Position numbers and translations under genes: made by a program. A stretch of DNA of 64,000 nt from Fibrella aquatilis (GTDB lineage: Bacteria > Bacteroidota > Bacteroidia > Cytophagales > Spirosomataceae), in NCBI RefSeq assembly GCF_017353255.1, contig NZ_JAFMYU010000017.1:95771-159770 (forward strand). The letters are read 5' to 3'. Shown here piece by piece: positions 6,533 to 14,417 of the stretch. Position 1 is the first letter of the stretch. Each line of letters starts with the position of its first letter. The notes beneath the pieces are model-generated. The model was given only the letters and a program-made list of their open reading frames with translations, did not search any database and was not told the origin of the DNA.

Positions 6533-9385
6533 ATGAAACATCGCTTACTCCAGCTGTTCTTTTGGTGCTTTCTGTCAGGGTCAGCCTTGGCCCAAACGGC
6601 CCCCTCCCGATTTGCCTTACAGGCCACCGTTACCGACACGCTGGGTGCTAAACTCAACGGAGCCACGGTCATGCTTCAAACCGTAACTGATTCAACCTTA
6701 ACCAATTACGGTCGCTCTGCCGAGACGGGGGCCTTTGTGTTAAAAGGCATTAAACGCGGCAGCTACATCCTGAAAATTACGTATGTAGGCATGATGCCGC
6801 TGACCAAAAACGTCAGTTTCGAGCAGGAGGCCACCGTTGATCTGGGCACTATTAAGCTAAAGCCCATTGCCAAAGAACTGTATGAGGTGGTGGTCCGCAC
6901 GGCCCGCGCGCCGCTCACGATCCGGGGCGACACGGTGGAATATGATACCCGGGCGTTTAAGGTGCCGCCGGGGTCGAGCGTTGAGGATTTGTTGCGCAAG
7001 CTGCCGGGCGTTATTGTCGACCGGGAGGGCAACATCCGGGCGCAGGGGCAGGAGGTTAAAAAAGTGTTGGTTGACGGCAAGCAGTTTTTCAGTGACGACC
7101 CCAAAACGGCCACCAAAAATCTTCAGGCCGAAGCCATTTCCAAGGTGCAGGTATTTAGCGATAAGACCGAAAAAGCCAAGCTGACGGGCGTTGACGACGG
7201 CACCAAAGAAAAGACCATGAATCTGGAGCTGAAAGAAGAGTTCAAGAAAGGCGGCTTTGGTAAAATTACGGGGGGCGCAGGCCCGGCCAGCAACCTGTCT
7301 GCGCGGGCCGAGGTGCGCGGCAACTACAATAAATTCAATAAAACGCAGCAGTTTTCGGTCATTGGCCTGGCCAACAACACTAACCAGACCGGTCTGTCCT
7401 GGGCTGATTATCAAGATTTTAGGGGTAGTAATTCCTTCAATTGGAACGATAATGCCGACTTTGGTTTTGGCGGGGGGTTTATGTATTTCGGTGGGGGCGA
7501 CGAAGAAAGCCTGACCATTCCGATCAGCGGCGGCGACCGAGGCAACGGCCTGTCGGACAACCAGGCGGCGGGGGTCAATTACAACTTCGACACCAAGAAA
7601 ACGAAGATCAGCAGCAGCTATTATTTCAGCCAGACCAAGTTGCGGTCGGAGACGCAGAGTGAAGAAAACAATTTTTTCCCCACAGGCACGCTCAACACCC
7701 GCTCGGCGTCGAATCAAATCAACCGCAACAGCACCCATCGAATCAGTTTTCGGATTGAAAAAGAGCTCGATTCGCTCAATAAGATCGTGTTTGTCAACAA
7801 CAGCCGTTTTGCCACCGCCAACGCCCTATTGTTCAGCAACCGCGACATCAGGCGGATTCTTAGCGCAACCAGCACGCCTACTACGTCCAATACGACTAAC
7901 AACAACAGCACGAGCCAGTCGTTTGGCACCAACAACTCCATCATCTACCGAATGAATTTCAAGAAGAAGGGACGCAGCTTTGCCGCCAGCATTGGCTACC
8001 AGTTGAACGCCAACGACGCTACGCTGAACATCAACGCCGAGAACCGGTTCTACGAAGCCCTCGACCTGAACGATCAATTCCGCCTTATTCGGCAGCGGCA
8101 GGCCACCAACAGTAACGTGGCGCAGTACAAGGCCAGCTTGCAATACGTAGAGCCGCTGTCGAAAAAAGTCTTCTGGGAATCGTTCTACAACTTCAACCTG
8201 CGCAATGACGCCGTTGACCGCGACGTGCTCGACACCCGCACTGACCAACTGCTGCGGGTTGACACGCTGAGCCGGTACTACACCAACAACTACACCTACA
8301 ACCGGCTGGGCACGGGCTTTCGGTACACCAACAAGGGTTTGAACATCGGCGTGGGTGGGGCTGTGCAGCGGTTTACGCTCAACGGGCAATATGCCTTCGA
8401 CCAGACCCTGCCCGTGCGCCAAACCATCGACCGAGTGTTTACCACGTTTATTCCGAACGTCTCGCTGAACTTCGACATGAAAAACAACAAGTTCATGTAT
8501 GGCGGCTATAACCTACGGGTGCAAATACCCAGCTCGCGTGACTTGCAGCCGTTGGTCGACAACAGCAACCCCTTATTTATCAGCCGGGGCAACCCCGATC
8601 TGCTGCCCGCACTCACGCACGGCGTTAACTTGGGCTTCCAGTATTTTAACCCCGGCTCGTTTACCAATTACTACGGGGGCGTCAGCTATGGGTCCATCAC
8701 TAACCAGATTGTGTATGCACAAACCATTGACCCCCGCACACTGGTGCGCACGTCGGTGCCCGTCAACGTGTCGGGTGGTAACAACTTCAGCTTCTACAGC
8801 AACGTGAGCTTTCCGCTGAAAAAGACAAAAGCCACGCTCGACCTTGGCGGCAACATCAACGCGGGCCGTACCCTGACGCCCATCAACGGCGAGTTGAACC
8901 AGACCAATACCACCAACTACAACATCAACACCCGGCTGAGCCTGACGCCAGCCGACTGGTTTACGTTCTACGGCAACGCCGAAATTGGTATTGGCAACGC
9001 GAAGTACTCCATCAGCACGGCCGAAGATGCCCAAACGATCAGCAACAACTACAGCGCCGACGCCAACGTGAAACTACCGGGCGGTATTTTTGTCAGTTCC
9101 ACCTTCAATTACCTGCTCTATCGTAACCAACGGTTTGGGTTCGAACGGAACCTGCCCATCTGGAACGCGGCGGTGTACCGGCTAGTTGGCAAGGCCAAGA
9201 AAATGGAAGTACGGTTGTCGGCGTTTGATCTGTTGAACCGCAACGTAAACGTGTCGCAGTACGCCGGACCGACGGCTGTTTTCAACAGCAGCACCCGCAC
9301 GTTGGCCCGTTACTTCATGTTCAGCATGACCTACAACATGCGCGGCGTGAAAGCCAGCATACGCAAAGGTGGCTGGGACGACTAA
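6533..9385 (+). CDS. Outer-membrane beta-barrel protein with carboxypeptidase-regulatory-like domain
   Basis: The 950-residue protein starts with a signal peptide (LFFWCFLSGSALAQ). A carboxypeptidase-regulatory-like beta-sandwich follows (about 25-115), then a plug-like segment (VEDLLRKLPGVIVDREGNI, then KKVLVDGKQFFSDDPK), then a long barrel rich in aromatic and Asn residues. This is the TonB-dependent-receptor-like outer-membrane family of Bacteroidota that often travels with GLPGLI proteins. I see no TonB box, and the ligand is unknown. The next gene encodes a GLPGLI protein on the same strand after 39 nt, so the two probably form a functional pair. Confidence 0.9.
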   Translation: MKHRLLQLFFWCFLSGSALAQTAPSRFALQATVTDTLGAKLNGATVMLQTVTDSTLTNYGRSAETGAFVLKGIKRGSYILKITYVGMMPLTKNVSFEQEATVDLGTIKLKPIAKELYEVVVRTARAPLTIRGDTVEYDTRAFKVPPGSSVEDLLRKLPGVIVDREGNIRAQGQEVKKVLVDGKQFFSDDPKTATKNLQAEAISKVQVFSDKTEKAKLTGVDDGTKEKTMNLELKEEFKKGGFGKITGGAGPASNLSARAEVRGNYNKFNKTQQFSVIGLANNTNQTGLSWADYQDFRGSNSFNWNDNADFGFGGGFMYFGGGDEESLTIPISGGDRGNGLSDNQAAGVNYNFDTKKTKISSSYYFSQTKLRSETQSEENNFFPTGTLNTRSASNQINRNSTHRISFRIEKELDSLNKIVFVNNSRFATANALLFSNRDIRRILSATSTPTTSNTTNNNSTSQSFGTNNSIIYRMNFKKKGRSFAASIGYQLNANDATLNINAENRFYEALDLNDQFRLIRQRQATNSNVAQYKASLQYVEPLSKKVFWESFYNFNLRNDAVDRDVLDTRTDQLLRVDTLSRYYTNNYTYNRLGTGFRYTNKGLNIGVGGAVQRFTLNGQYAFDQTLPVRQTIDRVFTTFIPNVSLNFDMKNNKFMYGGYNLRVQIPSSRDLQPLVDNSNPLFISRGNPDLLPALTHGVNLGFQYFNPGSFTNYYGGVSYGSITNQIVYAQTIDPRTLVRTSVPVNVSGGNNFSFYSNVSFPLKKTKATLDLGGNINAGRTLTPINGELNQTNTTNYNINTRLSLTPADWFTFYGNAEIGIGNAKYSISTAEDAQTISNNYSADANVKLPGGIFVSSTFNYLLYRNQRFGFERNLPIWNAAVYRLVGKAKKMEVRLSAFDLLNRNVNVSQYAGPTAVFNSSTRTLARYFMFSMTYNMRGVKASIRKGGWDD

Positions 9386-9424
9386 TTAGTATTTCTGGTT
9401 TTCAACATAATTTAAGCTCTTCTT

Positions 9425-10174
9425 ATGCTTCGTTACACCTTACTTTTCTTTATCTGCTGCGCTACCTTGTTGGCACACGCCCAAAACACGGAGGGGGTGG
9501 CGTTGTATTCGCGCAAGACCGACTACGCCAAATTGCTCACCAAGCTCACGTACCTGAGTCAGGAGCAAAAAGACCGCTATGCCAACACCTGGAAGAACGA
9601 CGAAGACTGGAGCGAAAAAATGAAGCTCGTCTTCACGCCCACGGCCAGCCTATACAGCTTCGCCAGCGAATCGGGCGAAAGCCCCGACGGTAAATACACC
9701 TGGCGTAACAAAGACCTGTTCTTTTACCGGGAATATGACAAAGAACAGGTGGTTGACGTAGAAGAAATGCTGGGCAAAACCTATGTGGTAGAAGATACAT
9801 TGCGCCTGCCAAAATGGAAGATCGGCAACCAGGTTCGTGAAATCCTGGGCCATATGTGCCTGGTAGCCACCACCTTCGACCCCGTTAAACAGCATAACAT
9901 CAAGGCGTGGTTTGCGCAGGACATTCCGGTGCCGGCGGGACCAGAAAAATACGCCGGCCTGCCCGGCCTGATCCTGGAACTCGACGTCGACGAGGGCATC
10001 ATCATCCTGGAAGCCACCAACGTTTCCTTCAAACCCGTAGCCGCCGACCTGAAGGTGCCCAAGACGAAAAAGGCCAAAAAAGTGGATGAGAAGGGCTATG
10101 CAGCGCTCATCAAAAACCACATCGCCGAACAAATGAAGGAGCAGCAAAACCCGTATTGGACGATCCGGTATTGA
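9425..10174 (+). CDS. GLPGLI family secreted protein
   Basis: The 249-residue protein has a signal peptide (LLFFICCATLLAHAQ) and the family-defining segment KYAGLPGLILELD near residue 180. GLPGLI proteins are exported proteins of unknown biochemical role found in Bacteroidota, usually next to a large outer-membrane barrel protein, as here. The C-terminal part is Lys-rich (KVPKTKKAKKVDEK). A heptad-repeat hairpin begins 6 nt after its stop codon. Confidence 0.92.
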   Translation: MLRYTLLFFICCATLLAHAQNTEGVALYSRKTDYAKLLTKLTYLSQEQKDRYANTWKNDEDWSEKMKLVFTPTASLYSFASESGESPDGKYTWRNKDLFFYREYDKEQVVDVEEMLGKTYVVEDTLRLPKWKIGNQVREILGHMCLVATTFDPVKQHNIKAWFAQDIPVPAGPEKYAGLPGLILELDVDEGIIILEATNVSFKPVAADLKVPKTKKAKKVDEKGYAALIKNHIAEQMKEQQNPYWTIRY

Positions 10175-10180
10175 GGAATA

Positions 10181-10299
10181 GTTCAAAGTCCAAGGTCTAA
10201 GGTCTAAAGCAGTCCGCCGCTGCGGTTGCTTCGCGCACTACCCATCTGGTGTGCGAAGCAACCGCAGCAGCGGACCGCTTTAGACCTTAGACTTTGAAC
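10181..10299. repeat. Inverted heptad-repeat hairpin with one extra unit in the left arm
   Basis: The left arm starts at 10181 and contains AGTCCAA, GGTCTAA, GGTCTAA; the right arm (10251-10299) read on the minus strand contains AGTCTAA, GGTCTAA. Otherwise the arms agree, with few mismatches, through AGC.GTCCGC.GCTGCGG and TTGCTTCGC. The left arm is longer by exactly one GGTCTAA, plus a GC dinucleotide near the loop. It fills the gap between the GLPGLI gene and the amylase promoter. Confidence 0.9.
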
Positions 10300-10300
10300 T

Positions 10301-10308
10301 TATCTTTG
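10301..10308 (+). promoter_or_regulatory. TAnnTTTG -7 box of the amylase gene
   Basis: TATCTTTG lies directly after the hairpin repeat and 7 nt before the amylase ATG, which would give a very short leader or a leaderless mRNA. No convincing -33 element is visible, because that position falls in the repeat arm. Confidence 0.45.
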
Positions 10309-10315
10309 CGACCTC

Positions 10316-12052
10316 ATGGCTTCGCACAAACTGATTATTTACCAACTCCTGCCGCGTCTTTTTGGCAACACCAATACCACCAACCGCATCTGGGGAACGC
10401 TGGCCGACAACGGGTCGGGGAAGCTGGCCGACGTGAACGACGCGGCCCTGGAGAGCATCAAAACCCTGGGTAGTACCCACGTCTGGTATACGGGCCTGCC
10501 CGAACACGCCACCATGACCGACTACGCGGCGCAGGGCATCCGGCCCGACGACCCCGCCGTGGTGAAAGGCCGCGCCGGGTCGCCCTACGCGGTGAAAGAT
10601 TATTACGACGTTGACCCCGATTTGGCCGTTTCAGTGCCCAACCGGATGGCCGAGTTTGATGCACTAGTGGCCCGAACCCACGCCCACGGCCTGAAGGTGA
10701 TCATCGACTTTGTGCCTAACCACGTAGCCCGGCAGTACCAGTCCGACACCAAACCGGCAGCGGTAGAAGACCTGGGCGAAGGTGACGACGTGCGGCAGGC
10801 GTTTTCCCCGAAAAACAACTTTTATTACTTACCCGGCACCCGGTTTGTAGCCCCGTTTGTGCCCGGCAGCGTTGACGCCCACACGCCACTTACGAACTCG
10901 GCCCCGCCCATTCAGGAAATGCCCACCCGAGTCACAGGTTCCGGCTCCATTACCGAAGCGCCCCACATCGACGACTGGTACGAGACCATCAAGCTCAACT
11001 ACGGCTATAACGTTTTCGACGGTACGCTGCACGTGGGTTCGCTGGATTCGGCTGACCGACCCGATACCTGGTACAAGATGCGCGATATCCTTTTGTTTTG
11101 GGCCGGAAAAGGCGTCGATGGGTTCCGGTGCGACATGGCCCACCTGGTGCCGGTGGCATTTTGGCAATGGGTCACGGCTATTGTGCGGGCCACCTATCCC
11201 GACGTTATTTTCATTGCCGAAATCTATGACCCCGGCCTCTACCGGACGTACATTTTCGAGGGTGGGTTTGATTACCTCTACGACAAAGTGGGTCTCTACG
11301 ACGCCCTGCGCCGCCTGACCGAAGGCCACGGGTCGTGTTATGACCTCACCCATGTCTGGCAAAACGAGTCGGGCGATTTTGCCGAACACATGCTCCGTTT
11401 CCTGGAAACCCACGACGAGCAGCGCATTGCGTCGTCCTTTTTTGCCACCGATCCCCGGCGGGCCATACCGGCCATGGTCATCACCGCCACCATGCATACG
11501 GGGCCGTATCTGCTCTATTTCGGGCAGGAGTTGGGCGTGCGGGGCGAAGATGCTGAAGGGTTCAGCGGTCACGACGGGCGCACCACCATCTTCGACTACT
11601 GGGGCCTCACCGACTGGCAGGGCTACCTCAACAGCCACCAGTATGACGGGGCGGGCCTCACTCCCGTGCAACGCGAGTTGCGGGCCGTGTACGAAAAACT
11701 GGGCACACTGGTAAAGCAATCTGAGGCCATTCGGACTGGTAGCTTCTATGATTTGCAATGGGCCAATCAGCACACGCCAGGCTACAACATGCACCTGACT
11801 TACAGTTATCTACGCTATACCGAACACCAGAAGCTGCTGATCGTATGTAACTTCGACCCTCATAATACCTTGTCGGCCAGTGTGGTTATTCCTGAACACG
11901 CGTTGCTGTTGATGGGCCAAACCGTAGGGATTTCCCTGCGCGGCGTCGATCTGTTTATGACCTCCGAGGTCGTTACGGCCAGTGGCAACGCCGGTTTCCG
12001 GGTAGACATCCCGCCGTTCGGTGTACGCGTATATCAGCTCGACGTTAGTTAG
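10316..12052 (+). CDS. Alpha-amylase family protein (GH13)
   Basis: This 578-residue GH13 enzyme has no signal peptide and should act in the cytoplasm on alpha-glucans or oligosaccharides. The conserved regions are in order: DFVPNH (region I), GFRCDMAH with nucleophile Asp273 (II), FIAEIYD with acid/base Glu302 (III) and FLETHDEQR with Asp367 (IV). A C-terminal beta domain follows from about residue 490 (LLIVCNFDPHNTLSASVVIP). The exact specificity (alpha-amylase, glucosyltransferase or maltogenic) cannot be read from sequence alone. The ATG at 10316 directly follows a TAnnTTTG box. Confidence 0.92.
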   Translation: MASHKLIIYQLLPRLFGNTNTTNRIWGTLADNGSGKLADVNDAALESIKTLGSTHVWYTGLPEHATMTDYAAQGIRPDDPAVVKGRAGSPYAVKDYYDVDPDLAVSVPNRMAEFDALVARTHAHGLKVIIDFVPNHVARQYQSDTKPAAVEDLGEGDDVRQAFSPKNNFYYLPGTRFVAPFVPGSVDAHTPLTNSAPPIQEMPTRVTGSGSITEAPHIDDWYETIKLNYGYNVFDGTLHVGSLDSADRPDTWYKMRDILLFWAGKGVDGFRCDMAHLVPVAFWQWVTAIVRATYPDVIFIAEIYDPGLYRTYIFEGGFDYLYDKVGLYDALRRLTEGHGSCYDLTHVWQNESGDFAEHMLRFLETHDEQRIASSFFATDPRRAIPAMVITATMHTGPYLLYFGQELGVRGEDAEGFSGHDGRTTIFDYWGLTDWQGYLNSHQYDGAGLTPVQRELRAVYEKLGTLVKQSEAIRTGSFYDLQWANQHTPGYNMHLTYSYLRYTEHQKLLIVCNFDPHNTLSASVVIPEHALLLMGQTVGISLRGVDLFMTSEVVTASGNAGFRVDIPPFGVRVYQLDVS

Positions 12053-12102
12053 GTTATTGGTTTTTGAAGGTGTCTTTTGCCCACTACCACCGTCTGATAC
12101 GT

Positions 12103-12993
12103 ATGCATGCACGTTTCCTTAGCCTCATTTTAGTCGTTGCCCACTACGCTGTGGTGGCGCAAACTACCGACGAGTTAAAGTATGTGACCATTGTGCCGGG
12201 CAAAACCGTGGCCGAAACCGCCGTGCGCACCGGCGAATCGTTGCTGGGCCGTCCCTACGTACATTACACGCTGGAAGGCAACCCCACCGAGCAACTAGTG
12301 GTGAACCTTCAGCAGTTCGACTGCACCACGTTTATTGAAACCACCCTGGCCCTGGCCCTCACCGACCAGGAACTGGTAGCCAGCTACAGCCCCGTTCAGG
12401 CCGAACCCATTTTCCGGAAATACCTGACCAAAATTCGCTACCGCAATGGTCAGATAGACGGCTATGCCAGCCGGTTGCACTACCTATCTGACTGGCTCCG
12501 CGACAATGAACGCAAAGGGCTGTTGCAGGATGTCACCCGCGAGATTGGAGGCGTGCAGGTGCAGAAGGCTGTGAATTATATGACCGCCGCCGTGCATAAA
12601 TACCCCCACCTGAACGACCCGGCGGTGTTCAAGCAGATCACGCAGGTGCAGACCGACATCAGTCAGCAACCGTTCTGGTTTATCCGGAAAGATCAGTTCC
12701 GGGCCATCGAACCCAAATTGCACGAAGGTGATATTGTGCTGCTGACCGCCGCCCGCCCCGGCCTCGATACCCGCCACGTGGGCTATGCTACCTGGCGCAA
12801 CGGCCGGGTGTATTTACTCCACGCCTCGTCTGATCACCACAAAGTAGTGATCACCCCCACCCCACTGGCCGATTACCTGCTGAGCAACAAACGGCTGTCG
12901 GGCGTTCGGGTGGCGCGCATCCGGTCGGTGGTGAGCAAGGTGGCGTGCCAGCCCAAGAAATCCCGGCTGATGAGTTTGCTGGTGAAGCAGTAG
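12103..12993 (+). CDS. DUF1460 (N-acetylmuramoyl-L-alanine amidase-like) secreted protein
   Basis: The 296-residue protein has an N-terminal signal (FLSLILVVAHYAVVAQ). Its NlpC/P60-like fold has the likely catalytic Cys in QQFDCTTFIET and the His in DTRHVGYAT. Members of this family are thought to cleave peptidoglycan peptides or amide bonds in the periplasm. I choose the ATG at 12103, which places the signal peptide at the N-terminus; an in-frame TTG at 12064 would add 13 residues. The amylase stop is 50 nt upstream on the same strand, so they may be co-transcribed. Confidence 0.85.
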   Translation: MHARFLSLILVVAHYAVVAQTTDELKYVTIVPGKTVAETAVRTGESLLGRPYVHYTLEGNPTEQLVVNLQQFDCTTFIETTLALALTDQELVASYSPVQAEPIFRKYLTKIRYRNGQIDGYASRLHYLSDWLRDNERKGLLQDVTREIGGVQVQKAVNYMTAAVHKYPHLNDPAVFKQITQVQTDISQQPFWFIRKDQFRAIEPKLHEGDIVLLTAARPGLDTRHVGYATWRNGRVYLLHASSDHHKVVITPTPLADYLLSNKRLSGVRVARIRSVVSKVACQPKKSRLMSLLVKQ

Positions 12994-13030
12994 AGGTGCA
13001 TCAAAGCACCTGCCATTGCCGACGATGGCA
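12994..13030 (+). terminator. Tandem small hairpins after the DUF1460 gene
   Basis: Right after the stop codon, AGGTGC/GCACCT (12994-13011) and TGCCAT/ATGGCA (13011-13030) form two adjacent hairpins. There is no T-tract, so termination is only a guess. Confidence 0.25.
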
Positions 13031-13209
13031 AACAGATTATAAGTAAAACTGAAAATTTCTGGATAACTATTTCTATTGAGCGGTTACTACAGGGTTAACA
13101 ACCTCTTAGAGTAATGTTGCCTTACTGAACTATCTCGCCATTTTTACTAGGGAATCGTACCGAAATAGATGATTGTCCTTTTATATTGGTAGCCTAACTT
13201 TCCTACAAG

Positions 13210-13428
13210 ATGACTCCAAGGATGCTCAACGTCGGCTTTATCGACCGTCTTATTCGCGGATTACTGGCCATTGATCTACTGGCGCTTTGCCTGGCCTCGT
13301 TTATTCAAGGCTCGGTAGTTGGGCTGGCGCTTATGCTGGCTGCCTACGCCGCCTATTCGGGACTAACAGGCAACTGTCCCGTCTACGCCATGCTGGGACT
13401 GAACACCCGCCAACGCACCGAACCCTAG
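13210..13428 (+). CDS. Small YgaP-like (DUF2892) inner-membrane protein
   Basis: This 72-residue protein has two hydrophobic helices (about 15-35 and 38-55) and the family signature GNCPVYAMLGL near the C-terminus. It belongs to the widespread YgaP-like/DUF2892 membrane proteins, sometimes fused to rhodanese domains. Its role is unknown. It stands alone after a roughly 215-nt AT-rich spacer (12994-13209), which apart from the small hairpins shows no clear feature. A terminator-like hairpin follows. Confidence 0.85.
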   Translation: MTPRMLNVGFIDRLIRGLLAIDLLALCLASFIQGSVVGLALMLAAYAAYSGLTGNCPVYAMLGLNTRQRTEP

Positions 13429-13454
13429 TACCTTTGGCCCTTAAAAAGCCCCCA

Positions 13455-13491
13455 AAAGCGCCCCGTTTATCGACCATAAGCGGGGCGCTTT
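13455..13491 (+). terminator. Hairpin terminator after the DUF2892 gene
   Basis: An 11-bp perfect GC-rich stem (AAAGCGCCCCG at 13455-13465 with CGGGGCGCTTT at 13481-13491) encloses a 15-nt loop. The stem ends in a short T run. It probably ends the DUF2892 transcript. A TACCTTTG box at 13429-13436 precedes it, so a very short RNA could also start here. Confidence 0.6.
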
Positions 13492-13505
13492 CGCGTAGAA
13501 GGCCC

Positions 13506-13513
13506 TATCTTTG
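13506..13513 (+). promoter_or_regulatory. TAnnTTTG -7 box upstream of the Pro-rich protein gene
   Basis: TATCTTTG lies 24 nt before the ATG at 13538 and just after the preceding terminator, a good position for the promoter of this gene. No strong -33 TTG is seen. Confidence 0.5.
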
Positions 13514-13537
13514 GCTTTACACCCCGCCTACCACCGT

Positions 13538-14305
13538 ATGTCTGCCAAGGCTTTTTACCAGACGTTTTATCAGACCGAACAACTCTTCCGCCGCGCCGAT
13601 GAAGCCCTGACGTTTCCGGCCCGCTACGACACCCCCCACGAGTTACTTAGCCCCCCGGCATTTGATGAAACAACAGTCATTGATACAGAAGTTATTGATA
13701 GTGAACCTATTATTATCACCATCAACGACCCTGTACTTCCCGCTGCTCCGGTGACCGTACAGGCCCCAGTACCCACAGAACCCATAACTACTCCGCCCAT
13801 ACCGGCCGAGCAGCCCGTTGTTATGGTTGCCCCGCCCCCTACCGAGCCTGCATCAGTTCCTGCACCACAACCAGTAGTAGCACCGCCGGTCAGTTCACCG
13901 ACCGATACCAAACCGCCCGTTTCGCGCAAACCGGCTTCACCACAGATCGGCCAGAAAGTGCTTATTCTGGTCGATGATGAGTTGCTGCCCAGCGACTTAC
14001 TGTTTCTCGAAAAAATTCTCAAAGCGGTCCATCTCGATATTGAGGGGGTCGATCTGCTGAATGTGCATGGTACCAGCAACGTCAATTTTCAGGAACTGCT
14101 GTCGGGCAAATACATTCACCATTTTTTCACGTTTGGCGTACCCTTCAGCCGCATCAACCTCGACATTCTGATGGACCGGTATCAGCCCGTCCGATTCGAT
14201 GGCATCACCTTCCTGATGGCCGACCCACTGCCCGCTATCGAGACCGACGTAGCCCTGAAAAAAAAGCTCTGGGAAGCATTGAAGAAGATTTTCCTCTGGC
14301 GATAG
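13538..14305 (+). CDS. Protein of unknown function: Pro/Thr-rich linker and C-terminal HolD-like domain
   Basis: The 255-residue protein has a short helical N-terminus (YQTFYQTEQLFRRADEAL). A Pro/Thr/Val-rich, probably disordered region follows at about 45-140, then a compact domain starting QKVLILVDDELLPSDLLFLE and ending MADPLPAIETDVALKKKLWE. The order of elements (hydrophobic strand, Asp-rich turn, helix, strand, then a final helix around KKKLWEALKKIF) recalls HolD, the psi subunit of DNA polymerase III. The resemblance is judged by eye and is weak. I start at the ATG at 13538 because the upstream codons belong to the promoter stretch. An octamer-repeat element follows the stop codon by 9 nt. 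Confidence 0.6.
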   Translation: MSAKAFYQTFYQTEQLFRRADEALTFPARYDTPHELLSPPAFDETTVIDTEVIDSEPIIITINDPVLPAAPVTVQAPVPTEPITTPPIPAEQPVVMVAPPPTEPASVPAPQPVVAPPVSSPTDTKPPVSRKPASPQIGQKVLILVDDELLPSDLLFLEKILKAVHLDIEGVDLLNVHGTSNVNFQELLSGKYIHHFFTFGVPFSRINLDILMDRYQPVRFDGITFLMADPLPAIETDVALKKKLWEALKKIFLWR

Positions 14306-14314
14306 AAAAAGGGG

Positions 14315-14407
14315 GTTTGATTGTTTGTTGGTGTTTTGACTGGCGAAGCCACAACCAAACCCACAAACAACCAAACAGCTAAACCCCAAACAACCAAACA
14401 ATCAAAC
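14315..14407. repeat. Inverted octamer-repeat element before the APC permease gene
   Basis: The left arm (14315-14338) is GTTTGATT, GTTTGTTG, GTGTTTTG. The right side (14353-14407) has seven units ending in AAAC: AACCAAAC, CCACAAAC, AACCAAAC, AGCTAAAC, CCCAAAC, AACCAAAC, AATCAAAC. The outer units pair with the left arm. It has the same design as the heptad elements with period 8 (one unit of 7), and ACTGGCGAAGCC lies between the arms. It fills the gap between stop and start. Confidence 0.8.
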
Positions 14408-14417
14408 AGCCAATCCG

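Noticed and set aside
10829..11794. 321-codon minus-strand frame opposite the amylase
   Set aside because: Antisense shadow of a gene with complete GH13 motifs; the translation has no domain character.
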